Assembly (NCBI GenBank): GCA_015501595.1
Contig: JADNRX010000201.1
Location: 1 to 64,000, forward strand
Length of the DNA stretch: 64,000 nucleotides
Direction of reading: 5' to 3'
From: Hymenopellis radicata
Lineage: Eukaryota > Basidiomycota > Agaricomycetes > Agaricales > Physalacriaceae
In this document: piece after piece, positions 24,590 through 35,388 of the stretch
How the letters are laid out: each line of letters begins with the position of its first letter
Numbering within the stretch: position 1 is the first letter of the stretch
Position numbers and translations under genes: made by a program
The notes under the pieces: model-generated
The model's database searches: none
The model's input: the letters and a program-made list of their open reading frames with translations, nothing else
What the model was told of the DNA's origin: nothing

Positions 24590-25784
24590 TTCTGTACTTT
24601 CAACGCTCGCCCTCGATGGGTCTTTAAATCGAACACCCAAGACGCGCGCTAGAAGGATGCGACGGTCTTCAACTTCCTCCGGGATAGCCGTGATACCATG
24701 TCCATGCAGATACGTAGTCAAATCTTGCCCGCTCAACTCTGGATTCCAAAGCGCTGCGAAATAAGGGATTGGGGGAAGACCCGGACCAAATGGAGCCTAT
24801 TCGACCGTCCGACGTGTTCAGTGCCAATATCAATAGACGGTGAAAAAATGGACGCACCGGTTGCGTGGGTAGCCTACCATCAAGGAAGGGTACCTCTTCG
24901 TAATAAGCCCCAATACCGCTCCCGCGGTGGTAGTTTGCAATCTGTGTATTGTAAGCACTAGAGAGGAGGCGAGGACGATGCTTGCAATGGCAGCGCGCCG
25001 CTTCATGGCCAAGAGTACAGTGGTTTCGAGAGCGTCGATAGACGCTCTTAGGGCCGTGGCGGAAGCTTGTAGGTCGGCGGCCCAAGCAGGTGTAGCTAAA
25101 AGATCGTGCCATCAGTACTAGGCCGGAGATGATACTGCACACCTGGATCTATGGTCGTTGCGGTCATGGTGATGGTAAGCCTTCGTCAGTGAGCGGGAGG
25201 AAGAAGGCAAGAGATGCGATATCATGCTTCAGAATCATGCCAGCGGCGTTGATTACGCCACAACGGTCATACAGTGCCTGGTGGCAGGCGCACATTGCCT
25301 ACAATTGACGTAAGTGCCCATCCTCTTACTCCCCAGTCCAGGCGAACGATCTCGGTGATAAGAACTCGATAGGTCTCGCCAAGTTATGCAGCTTTGGAAA
25401 CTGGAGCGTCTTTTAGTAGGGAGCTACTACATGAAGTATCCATACTTACGTTAAATTCAGGTCCTTAGTAAGAGGCACGTCGCGTACGCGCTGTTGCCAT
25501 CCGGGACGCAGATAAGTGAAGAAGTTAGCGATGAAGAGTCCAGAAGCAAGACCTTCGAAGGTTCGTTCTTCCAATTTCGATGTTGGCGCGCACTTGAGCT
25601 CGTAGCTTCCGAGGACCAGGACGAGTAGAATATGCATGTAAGTGGTGAGCCGTCGAGCTCTGCGATTGTCAAGAAACGGTTGGTGTGTTGCAACCAGTGG
25701 CAGTAAGTAGTAGCCTTTGAGTAGCCTTCCGATGAATTTGGCGTAGTGACGTTCAGACAAGGCCCATATGTCACGGGGATACAT
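24590..25784 (-). CDS. multi-exon protein of unknown function, probably membrane-bound
   Basis: The start at 25784 gives MYPRDIWALSERHYAKFIGRL, with a hydrophobic helix (TTYMHILLVLVLGSYEL) and FEGLASGLFIANFFTYLRP. Later exons read TYRVLITEIVRLDWGVRGW, GVINAAGMILKHDIASLAFF and a coiled-coil-like AADLQASATALRASIDALE. Then a hydrophobic AAIASIVLASSLVLTI leads to AGAVLGLITKRYPSLM. The last exon includes LWNPELSGQDLTTYLHGHG and RILLARVLGVRFKDP. Codon-like composition and consistent splice sites support a real gene. I recognise no catalytic motif, and the exact 3' end is uncertain (24500-24590). The next gene on its left, the F-box paralog at 21708-24155, is convergent with it. Confidence 0.55.
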
Positions 25785-25799
25785 CTTGACCCTCGATAC

Positions 25800-27860
25800 A
25801 CCTCGATCTGGGCTTAACAGGTCTTGTCTTTCACGAGAGTGCGCGAAAAGGTGAAATGGAGGAAGAGCTAGGAAGAGGAAATTACTATTACGTAGGCCGT
25901 GAGAAACCCTTCGGCAGAGCGTCGGCAGTCAATGCCTGGTTTTTTCTTCTTTCTCCATCATGTTTGCTTCATGTTCATTCAATGTTCATCCTGCTCATCC
26001 TGCTCATCGTTGGCGCCGTCACGTATGAGAGCCACTCGGTCCCGTAATTCTCGTTCTTTCGACCATATACAACTGCTGGTGATGTTGCAGCGCCAACTGT
26101 CTCCGACTGTTCCAAGTGACGCGAAATGTGTTTGAAAAAAAAACGACGAACCTATGACCAGCTCGAGGTGAGCGGAAAGCTGCTGCTGTCATATTTTTTT
26201 CTGACAGTTTTCAGACCGCACGGCTGTCCTCCCCCTGCTACGACGATGGCATAATCGTTCTCGATGAAAACGTTCGACACAATACCGACCATCATTCCGC
26301 TCGACGACGCGTCTTCGCGCCATGTACAGAAAAGCTGCCGCGAAGATTATCATCTCCTCGCCCCACCTCCGTCGCATGTGGTTACTTCCGAAGGTCTCTC
26401 CATCAGCCAATTTGGTGCGCTGGATTTCTCCTATCGTGTCAATGATGACCACAATCAGTTCTGCTTCCGAACGAGAGATAATCAACCTCTTGTGGACAAA
26501 CCTGCTTACCAACAATATCTCTCTGATTCTATTTCTTCTTTCGCCTCGCCCACAACGAGATACTGACCGAGATTTCCTGCAGGCCGCATTTCTTTATATC
26601 TAGCTCCTCAATATGTGTGTGCTCCACCTGCTAAAGCCTATATAGGTGAGTACGACCCTTTCCTCCATTTCTCGCGAAGATGAGTTTGAAGATATAGAGG
26701 GCGTGTCATGCCTGATGATTTATTTTATAATCAATTGTTCCTACTGAGCGATCCTTTCGTTTTCCTGCCTCGCGCTATAATCTTGCATGCTGACTACGTG
26801 GCGCAGGGAGCATGTCCGAACCGGCGACCTGTCACGCCCCGTTGTGGGCCGTATTCTCTACTTCGATATGATAACCGCCAGACAATTGGTTATACGCATC
26901 TGCACACGTATGTGCCATACACTCTTCTCGTTCTGCGATGCTCATGCCTTCTTCAGATCGACTTCGGCTCGTTCGTTCGGCCATTGGTCGCGAATGATAG
27001 GATTGCATTCGCCTTGGTCCCGCAGCAGAAGAGCGAAGCCGGCGACTGCTCATGTGAAAGGCGCGCCAGAGACCTTGAAGTTGTAGAAGGATTCTAGAGG
27101 CTACTGGTAGACGCGTCGTTCTACGCGTACACGGTCGCACTCTCTCATACCCGGATAAGTACTTATATTTTAGTTTACTTTTACTTACGATTATTATACG
27201 TGTTTGGACATTACCTTATTTTACGTATCATCTTGACACTGTTTCCCACCCCGAGCTGGGGAGTCTTCCTCTTCTCTGTCTCATAGCCACTCTCCTCTAT
27301 GTCTGCGATCGGCCTTATATCTTAGCTTACCTGTCAGGACAAATCCATCTTCTTCCCTGCTCTTACTCTCTATGTCCTTCGTGAGAGTGTGCGAGATTTA
27401 GGTCAAGCTTACGCGTATATTCATCGTCTACTGACGACTATCCTCCTCTGACATCACCCTACATTTCCATCCTATATCTATTCTTGTCTCCTTCTACGCG
27501 CACCACAGCGACGACACGAGCTCTCATCATTTCTGATATACCAGGACCTCACTCGGTCCTACGACAAAGTCGACGCAGGAGATGTGCACATATTTCCCCT
27601 CGCTGATTCAGCCCATTACGTTGCGTAGTGGAGGGATTACCTCTTACAAGTAAAATTCATCTGGTACCAATTTGTGTCTGGATTCCACCAATGTATTTCC
27701 TCCTCCATGTTATGACATGACAGCTTTCCCGGGGGCGGTCTACCAGTGTGCACTACTGTTGATTTTATCCATGCGAACTAATGATTAGGCCATCAGCACT
27801 GACTGAGGCAGGCCACCCGACGCGGCGCTCATTGTTTGCCTAATTCAAATTGGGACGGCC
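25800..27860. other. 2-kb stretch without a clear gene
   Basis: Short open frames on both strands, none with a known motif. 27130-27640 is pyrimidine-rich and may be old repeat. I found no terminal repeats and no tRNA. Confidence 0.45.
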
Positions 27861-27864
27861 TTAC

Positions 27865-27875
27865 GATCAGGTGAT
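27865..27875 (+). promoter_or_regulatory. E-box-like site upstream of F-box paralog 5
   Basis: GATCAGGTGAT, 76 bp before the start codon. Confidence 0.5.
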
Positions 27876-27951
27876 CCGGCTTCTATTATTTATTCTAATT
27901 GCACAATGGGACTCTCTCTACCTTTACCCACCACCATCGCAAACTATCAAC

Positions 27952-30755
27952 ATGTCCGCCGTCCCTCCTCGTCGCTCCAGACGTCTTGCAGCGAAGACAA
28001 AACAGGATACAAAGGCCTTGTCGTCCGAACCGAAAGCTGTTGTCAAGCGCAAGGCCAAAGCGGCCCCTGCGAAGAAGCGCGCGCGACCAGCGTCTCCCGA
28101 AGCCGACAAAGACGATGCCGGAAAAGAAAACGAGTCTATTGCCAGGAAACCTCGGAAACGCGCCAAGACCAGTGCTGCGGTCAAGGCTTCTGGTTCATCT
28201 CGGAATGCGGGAGGAAAATCAGATGAGCTTGTCGATGCTCCTCTCGACGTTGGGTCTCCTCAGAAACCCGCCCATACTAGCGCCGTGGTCGCGTCTTCTA
28301 GTTCAACTTGGAGTGAGGGAGGGCATGTAGAGGAACTTGACGATTCTCCTCTTGACGTTGTGTCGACTGATGAGAAACCCGCCTCGACCAACATGGTGGT
28401 CGAGTCTTCTGGTTCAACCCAAATTGCGGGAGTCAACATAGAGTCCGATGCTCCTCTCGACGTTGTTTATACTGTGATTGAGTCTTCAGGTCCAATTCGG
28501 AACGCATTAGATCTACTTACCGAAGCTCCTCTCGACGTCGTATTTGAAGTGCGTGGCTTCAACCTCTAATCTTTTTAATTTCTCAATTCATCGTTCACTA
28601 GATCTTCTCGTACTTCGAGCCTCTTGATCTCCTCCAGATCAGTCGCACAACAAAGACGCTACGGTCTTTTCTCATGAGCAAATCATGCATCGCTGTCTGG
28701 CAGGGCGCCCTTCGACGAGTGGAGGGTCTTCCTCCGGTGATTGAGGGTTTCAACGAGCCGCAGTATGCGAGCTTGCTTTTCGACAGTCTTTGTTATGTAC
28801 GTGTATTCATTCACTGGATAGCATCTCATATGCCTACTCGGTCTCTTAGAACTGCTGGAAAAAGCACCATTCGTACATCATGTGGGAGATTCGTATGAGG
28901 CTCTGCCAGGAATGCTTGGACGAGGGCACAATGTAAGTGCAGCTATTCCCATTCAATAATCCTTTACTCATTCTATGAAGCATGGCGACGGAGGAGCAAC
29001 TTCGGCGGCGCCATTCCTTCGGAGACCACGATAAAGCTCGCGAGTTATTGAAAATCACTCCCCATGTTAAGCACGGACGTTTGTATCGTTATTCTCTCAC
29101 CTTTGCCGCGAATGCTGAATTTAAACCGTTAGGTGTGTATATCTCAGTTTATCATCGCAGCACGTGGGAGCGAGTGGTAGATGAGAGCTCAACGCTGCGG
29201 CGCGGATCACCAGAGTATGCAGCCTGGCTTGAGAAGAAGCAGAAAGAGTACAGCGCGCTTGCTGAGGTGAGTTTTATCGATGCCTAGGTGATTGAATATA
29301 AGCTCAACCGTTTATTGAAGTCCTGCAAGAAATACGAGCAGTATATCAACTTGAGGAAGGTGGCCCGTGCTGCAGAGCTACGGGCTCTTCTCCAACACAG
29401 GCTAACGAGGTACTCGTTATTCCTTTCCGCGTCCCGCGTAAGCTGACTTTGGGACACAGCGTCATCGGTCGCCTCCAGGCGGATGGGTGGGAAGAAGAAC
29501 TGAAGGATCGCAGCGTGCTCAAGACTTTGCTCAGCCACCCTTATGTGAACGTCGCTGAACAATTGTCCGACCACTGTATGTCTCTCTTAGCACCTCGCTC
29601 GCCCGACCCTAACATTTACTCTTTTAGCTTGGGGGGCGATTAGACCCACTCTCACAGAACTGATGTCCAACCTCCGCATCGATCTGCGCAGGCGAAACAT
29701 GCAAGTCAGAATCAAAGAGCGAACTCGTCTGGCGGAGGACCTCGGGTATGCCTACTTCGCGAAGTTACCGGAAACGCCCCACAATCCGCCACCGTCCGCG
29801 CTTTCCACGTACCAGCCTTTCCGCGATATCATCATGAACACGCCGCATAATGAGGACGCCACCCCGAAGCTCAAGGAAGCATTTGAGACTGTCCCCGCGA
29901 TATGCGAGAAGTGGAGAACTAAACAAGAGGCGGATTTGAAAGCGATACTCCGAAAGACCGGACGCAGCGATGACCTTTCCTTGGTGGTCAACGCTTTCAC
30001 TTGCTCGGCTGGCTGGCGCTGCCAGTACTTCCCAACCGTCCTTCATTACCCGCACTTCGCCACGCATATGTGCTTTATTACTAGTGCTGCCGTTGGTGAC
30101 ACTGATGTCGCTGTTTGGAGCGGCAGGGGCATTGAAACGTTGAGCGATGGGATGTACAATGTATGCGTGGGCATTGTCCGGGCCTCTGGACTCGATCCGG
30201 CGATGGCGACTGCTGAGGATATGGACGCTGCGGATGTGTTTTTCCGGTGTGAGGACGCGGAGTGTTCGGAGCATAGACCCGTTCCTGGGTTCCAAACGTT
30301 TACGCTGATGCGGTGGCGTACGGCTATGGTTGGTCTTCCAATACCTTTTCGTTGGTCATCAAAAATGTCTGATCCGTCCGAGTAGAACCATCCCCATCTG
30401 CGGAAATTGATTCGCGTCGAGGACGACGAGCTCATTGCCTTGGGTCGTGTCCAGGAGAGGTTGTCCTTGGAAAACGATCTAGCTGCTAGTTGTGCGCCGA
30501 GGTTGCGGTATCGTTTGACGTTTGTGTGCATTCACTGTAACATGACGGATACCTCCCGGACTGCTCGTGCTCAGCATCTCCGTTCCGTGTTAGTTTGTTT
30601 CTGTACTATTGCGTTATGTTGTGAACTGACTTCTTTGCAGGCATGGAATCCAGGGGGAGCTAAAGACGGCGGACCATTATCGTCGTAGTTCGCAGTTTCA
30701 GCATACGAATGAGGAATGGATTGTGGTTAAGAAGGTAACGCCTGGGGAGAAATAG
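27952..30755 (+). CDS. F-box family protein (paralog 5), intact, with repeated F-box-start modules
   Basis: Start MSAVPPRRSRRLAAKTKQ. The basic region resembles paralog 4. Exon 1 then carries four degenerate copies of a unit with Val-Val/Ser-Ser-Gly-Ser and ending DAPLDV or SPLDVV, the last being the real F-box start TEAPLDVVFE. Next come IFSYFEPLDLLQISRTTKTL, FNEPQYASLLFDSLCY, CQECLDEGTIMATEEQLRRR, LSLVVNAFTCSAG, LHYPHFATHMCF, GLDPAMATAEDMDAADVFFRC, MRWRTAMV and the finger FVCIHCNMTDTS. The C-terminus is WIVVKKVTPGEK. About eight introns all restore frame and I see no break, so it is probably expressed. Probable SCF substrate adaptor; target unknown. Confidence 0.85.
28172..28556 (+). repeat. 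four in-frame repeats of the F-box-start module
   Basis: Four degenerate units of about 75-110 nt within exon 1 of paralog 5. Each encodes a V-x-SSGS-like stretch ending in (D/S/E)(A/S)PLDV. Only the fourth is followed by the F-box helices. Confidence 0.7.
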
Positions 30756-31980
30756 TAGGACACTGAATATAATGAAGGACTCGACGCTAAAGCGAACACT
30801 TAGTACTAGTATGTAGATATGTATATAACTTCAAGCAGTAATACTTTAACTAGTTGTTCATCGGTTAGTAAACAAATCTCGGGTTCGAGTGAAGTCTCAC
30901 CTTACTGTGAGGCCGTGGTTTTGCAGGTAACTGGGCCTGTAAAACTTCTGGTAATCAGTGCCGACGTTTAAATGCACTTCTACAACAGTTGCTTTGCCCT
31001 GAGCGTCGTGTTTATGCGAAGCCCTTCATTCCAAAACATTTGAAAACCTACTGGAGCTACCTGTCGCAGCGCGTCGACTACTTCTCGAGTCGTGCCAAGC
31101 TGGGATCATAGAATGTCCTGAGGCGAGCAAGCGTCTGATGGTCAAAGGGGATTGAAGAACGTCGGCTACAAGAACGCTCGCATCGCTCCAGAGCAGAGAA
31201 AAACAAGGCAAGTTCTAGTTCTGATTGTCCAATGCACTTGAGCATGACGGACACGCCGTCTCGTCTTCTGGTCTGGTTGAATAAACCGCGTCGATCGGGA
31301 TCTTTCCCCCTTTCTTCTACAATTAAGGAGAATAACGAGCTTCAGAGCGAAGCTTTGGGGAGACCTGGTAGCCAGCGTGTTCTGGAAAGGGCTGGCGGTC
31401 GAGCCAGAAGGCGTCGACTGTCATGCTGGCAGTGGGTAAAGTAGGTCCTAGGAACAGCATTCACTGGAACGAATGTGGACGTGGAGTTGACCCGCTGGTT
31501 CTGTCCGACATGTGATAATCTCAGATAATGGCAAAACGCGTCAGCGGCCCGGACGGGACGATAAGGAAACGTCGGGGTTCATGTGGGTCATGCAGTCTCT
31601 TTCCTGCGTTCAACTTCTTGGCATCTGGTCCTGGTTGGGTCCTGGATTGTCCGTGCCGAAACCGCGCTAGTCTACCTCTCCTGACCGCCGTCAATACCAT
31701 GCGCCCACTCGACCGGCTACTACCGACGCCCAAATTTGGAGGGCGCTCCATTTGTCAAAATTCACCGTGACGAGCTCGAGTTAGATATTTGTCTGTGCGG
31801 AGTTGTACTCTTTCCCTCTTTCCCCTCGCTGATTTATTGCATATTTAAAAGGCTCAAATGAGAATAATCCTCGCGTTTTCACGGAATCCTTTCCTCTCCG
31901 CACAAATCTAGTCTCGCGCTTGACCCTGTCCTCTGCTTGGATATCGCTAGCCACCTTCGCGTTCACCTGCCAATCTAAAG
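30756..31980. other. intergenic, no clear gene
   Basis: No supportable exon. Short frames on both strands lack motifs, and a B-box-like cgggttcgag near 30890 has no tRNA fold. Confidence 0.4.
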
Positions 31981-31984
31981 GCCC

Positions 31985-32260
31985 TATGCTGTATGAACAA
32001 ACACTTACCTCTCTGAAGTCCTGCGAACAATACAAGACGCGGATCACCTCACGGACTGAGGACTGAGGCACGAGCCGGCGAGTGCTAGCTTCTCTTCGCC
32101 GTCTAAGACCAGAAGGTACCTTTCCACTTCACGTATTGGTTAATATTGGCCCGGAATCATGGCTCGCCTGAAGGCAGATGGGAGGGAATTTCATAAAAAC
32201 CCTTGCTTGACCATTGATTGTGGCGCATTAACCTATGTATGTGCAGTCCGTTCCTCGTGG
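31985..32260 (+). pseudogene. relic of F-box family middle exons
   Basis: A stretch reading like LKSCEQYKTRITSRTEARA and then IMARLKADGREF matches the exon pair that in paralogs lies between the EE(S/A) segment and the central domain (compare 34312-34500). It has several stops and frame breaks, with no F-box or C-terminal half around it. It is probably debris from a duplication or rearrangement next to paralog 6. Confidence 0.6.
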
Positions 32261-32548
32261 ACTGTAATGCTGATACCTCTTTAGGTCGATTCACGCCCGG
32301 CAAGTCGAAGAGGAATTGTCTCGCGCTGGCCTTTCTAGCGCGAACGGTATATCGAGGAGTTAGCGGAAGGAGGAACTTGAGCAGTTCCGCGCCTTGATCT
32401 CAGGAAGTCAGTCCAGCGTTGTTTTTATCCACAGACGACCGCGTCCAATACTCGTCTTCATTTTCTTAGCGCACCTGTGGACTGCACTCAGTGTGGTCCA
32501 AGAACGACGCTGCATCGCAGCCCCATTGTTCGCCTATTCGGGATCTGC

Positions 32549-32559
32549 GATCAGGTGAC
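32549..32559 (+). promoter_or_regulatory. E-box-like site upstream of F-box paralog 6
   Basis: GATCAGGTGAC, 72 bp before the start codon. Confidence 0.5.
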
Positions 32560-33408
32560 CCAGCCTTCCTCTTTCGCTTAAAACAGTAGACTCACTTGAC
32601 CTTTGTCCGCCACCATCTCCAGCTAACAACATGTCGTCCCCACCTCCCCGTCGCTCCACTGGCACCCGCATCTCGAAGACCAAAGATAACGCGTCGTCCT
32701 CGGAGCTGAAAGCTCCCAAGGGGAAAGCAGCTGCTACTAAAAAGCGCTCCAGGCCGGCGTCCCCAGACATAGGCGACGTCGATGAAGAGAACCGCAGTAC
32801 TCAGAAGAAGCCCCGGAAACGCGTCAAGACCACCGCTGTGGTCAAATCTGCTCGCAGGAATGCGGGAGGAAAATTAAAGCTGCTCGTGGACACACCTGTA
32901 GACGTGGTATTGGTGGTGCGTCGCATCACGCTCTGATCTTCCTGGTTTCTGAATATGTTCACTAGATCTTTTCGCACGTGGACCCACTTGACCTTTTGCG
33001 GTTGAGTCGCACGACGAAGGACTTGCGCGCGCTGCTTATGAGCAAATCGTCGATCGGTGTCTGGGAGAGCGCCCGACTTAGAATGGAGGGTCTTCCTCCC
33101 ATCATTGAGGGCCTCAATGAGCCGCAGTACGCAAACCTGCTGTTCGATACTCATTGTCACGTACGTTTACTTATTCTTCGGATGAACGCTCATGTGCTTA
33201 TTGGTCTCTTAGAACTGCCTCAAGACGCCCACAAAGCGCATCATTTGGGCAGTGCGCATGAGGCTCTGCAAACAGTGCCTCTACAAGGGGGAAATGTACG
33301 AGCAGTTATTCTTCTTCAGAGAACCATTTCTCATTATTTGAAGCATGGCGGATTCCACCGACCTTCTTCGAAATGTTGAAGAGTGCAAGCTGCAAGATGC
33401 CTTTAGAT

Positions 33409-34040
33409 TACTGTCCTATTTCGACCGTAAGTTCACGTCACGGGTCACGAGCCCAAAAAATGAACTTGTTACATAAGCATGTCACTGAATTTTTTGGGCT
33501 GTGAACTTAGCTCCGAACGGTCACAAAATGGCCAAAATGTCATTTTTTCCAAATTCGATCAAAATTTACCTGTCAACAGCTGGTAAAATATGAATTTGCC
33601 TCTAATCCAGTACTATTCAACAGGAATTACCTCAAAAATGGCCTAAACTACTGTAGTCTTTCGACCCCATGTTCACGGGGTGTTACGCGTTATGCCTGTG
33701 AACTAACAAGGTGTTAGTTCATTCAGGGTCTGGTTTCCTTATAAGGAGCGGCGGCGTCAGCCGCCGCGCGCAGAATTTCCTTTTTGAGGGTCCCGAAGCG
33801 GAAAATTTGACCTGTTACGTGTTACGGGAGTCAAATTAGTTCAGTTCATGACCCCATGTTACGTGTTATGTGAACATGGGATCGTAACACTACAGTAGCT
33901 TGAATACATGACTTTTCAAAAATTTGAGTGAACTTATTTTTGAGTGGTCACAGGTGCCGGACAGCCGTGAACTTAGCACCAAATAAGTTCATGAGGTCAC
34001 ACGTCACAAGGTGTGAACCTACGGTCGAAATAGGACAGTA
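33409..34040. mobile_element. TA-flanked MITE (outer), interrupted by a second one
   Basis: Bounded by TA and perfect 16-bp inverted repeats CTGTCCTATTTCGACC, with similarity continuing inward (gtgaac/cacgtcac motifs). Its own length without the inner element is about 380 bp. It lies inside an F-box exon. Confidence 0.85.
33649..33897. mobile_element. TA-flanked MITE, copy B (inner, 249 bp)
   Basis: Starts TA-CTGTAGTCTTTCGACC and ends with a diverged inverted copy followed by TA. It has the same plan as copies A and C, including an 8-bp stem with a 4-nt loop (33748-33767). It is nested in the outer MITE, so it inserted later. Confidence 0.8.
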
Positions 34041-34690
34041 TTGAATAATCTCACTCCGAGTTTCAAGAACAGTGGCTGTATGTGTATTTATGTGACCTTG
34101 TCGCGAGTACTGAATTTGTATCGCCAGTTACATATTATAATCGGGCCTCGTACGAGAGATTTGTCGAGGAAAGTGCGCCACTGCAGTACGGAACACCGGA
34201 GTATGATTCCTGGTTTGAGAAGATGGTAGAAGAGAAGAAAGCTTTGGATCTTGTGAGTAATTACGTCGTGCATATGCTTGGATGATTGAACAAATGCTCA
34301 TCCGCTTTTGAAGTCATACAAACCATACGAGGAGTGGGAAACCTCGAGGACTGAGGCTCGAGCCGCAGAGCTGGCGTCTCTTCGCCGTCAAAGACTAGAC
34401 AGGTACCGTTTGTGTGTTTTGCCGCGTCCGACGTGAGTTGATGTTGGTATAGTGTAATTGCGCACTTGAAGGCAGACGGTTGGCCCGAGTCTGTGTTGGA
34501 GAAAAGCGAGACTCGTGAAGCCCTCGAAGCGCATAAGCTCGTGAACCAGGCGAAGGCGCTCACGGATAGAAGTACGTCTTGGGCTGCTGCTATTGATTTT
34601 GCTTGATGTTGATCTTTTTTAGTCTGGAAGACTATTAAACCGGCTGTGGTGGCGCTGATGTGTGAGATGGCGACGGACGCCGTTCTTTAG

Positions 34691-34980
34691 TAGGTCCCAC
34701 GCGTTTGAGGTGGATGAACAAAGGCAGATGTAAATACGGAATGTGGTTGTGTAAATATTGAACTTGTAAGACCTTGCTGTCCTGAGAATGAAAAGCGCGT
34801 CAACGCGACACGATGATCCGCAACATGCACCTCAGTAAGGTAGTACTACGCGCCCGCCGTGTACTAGAAGGTAAAAACGGACTCGTCTCGGTAAGCTCGC
34901 ACAGGCTCATTTTACTGGCAGTCTAGGTTGTACGCAGAGGGCGGTTGACTGGTGTAGAACGTGAAGTAACCACAACCCTG
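34691..34980. other. spacer before tRNA-His
   Basis: Nothing recognised; it would hold upstream sequence of the tRNA gene. Confidence 0.4.
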
Positions 34981-34982
34981 AA

Positions 34983-35061
34983 GTCGGTATCGATTAGGGG
35001 TTAAATCACCTCGTTGTGGTACTGCTCCGAGGAGCCACTGGTTCGATTCCAGTTACCGACA
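34983..35061 (+). tRNA. tRNA-His (GTG) with a 7-nt intron
   Basis: The cloverleaf is complete. Acceptor GTCGGTA pairs with TACCGAC, D stem GATT with AATC, anticodon stem CCTCG with CGAGG, and T stem ACTGG with CCAGT around TTCGATT. The anticodon loop TTGTGG...C gives anticodon GTG. Seven bases (35020-35026) sit after position 37, the usual place for a nuclear tRNA intron. The discriminator is A. Confidence 0.8.
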
Positions 35062-35388
35062 TACATCATTAGAAATGCCGAGCTTTTTCTCTGTCGTTTA
35101 AAGTTTTGTTGCTCGGCACAGGAACTCTCTATGGTAATCGTGTATACCATCTCCTTCCAGGAAGCTGTGTTGAGCAAGACAAATCGAGATGGGGGAAGTG
35201 GTGACCAGCACAAGCGGCCACGAATAGAGTAGACTACATTTCCGTAGTACATTGCTCAACATCTTGTCTCCGCCAAGAGTCGGGAGGCGTGGGATGCCGC
35301 CTTAATTAAACGGGAGCTGTCACGCGCCGTGAGTAATCGAGCCTCGTGTCGTCATCCATCTTGCATCCCGACAACAACGACAACGACG

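Larger units (their letters stand above)
32631..34690 (+). pseudogene. F-box family protein (paralog 6), broken by nested MITEs and truncated
   Basis: Exon 1 begins MSSPPPRRSTGTRISKTK and ends VDTPVDVVLV. Then come IFSHVDPLDLLRLSRTTKDL and LNEPQYANLLFDTHCH. The exon after MADSTDLLRNVEECK is cut by a 632-bp MITE pair (33409-34040). The gene resumes in the same exon and runs through VEESAPLQYGTPEYDSWF to the exon ending LTDRS. The next exon starts VWKTIKPAVVALM but stops at 34688-34690, so the whole C-terminal half, with the TATAEDMD segment and the finger, is missing. Two independent lesions make this a clear pseudogene. Confidence 0.85.
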
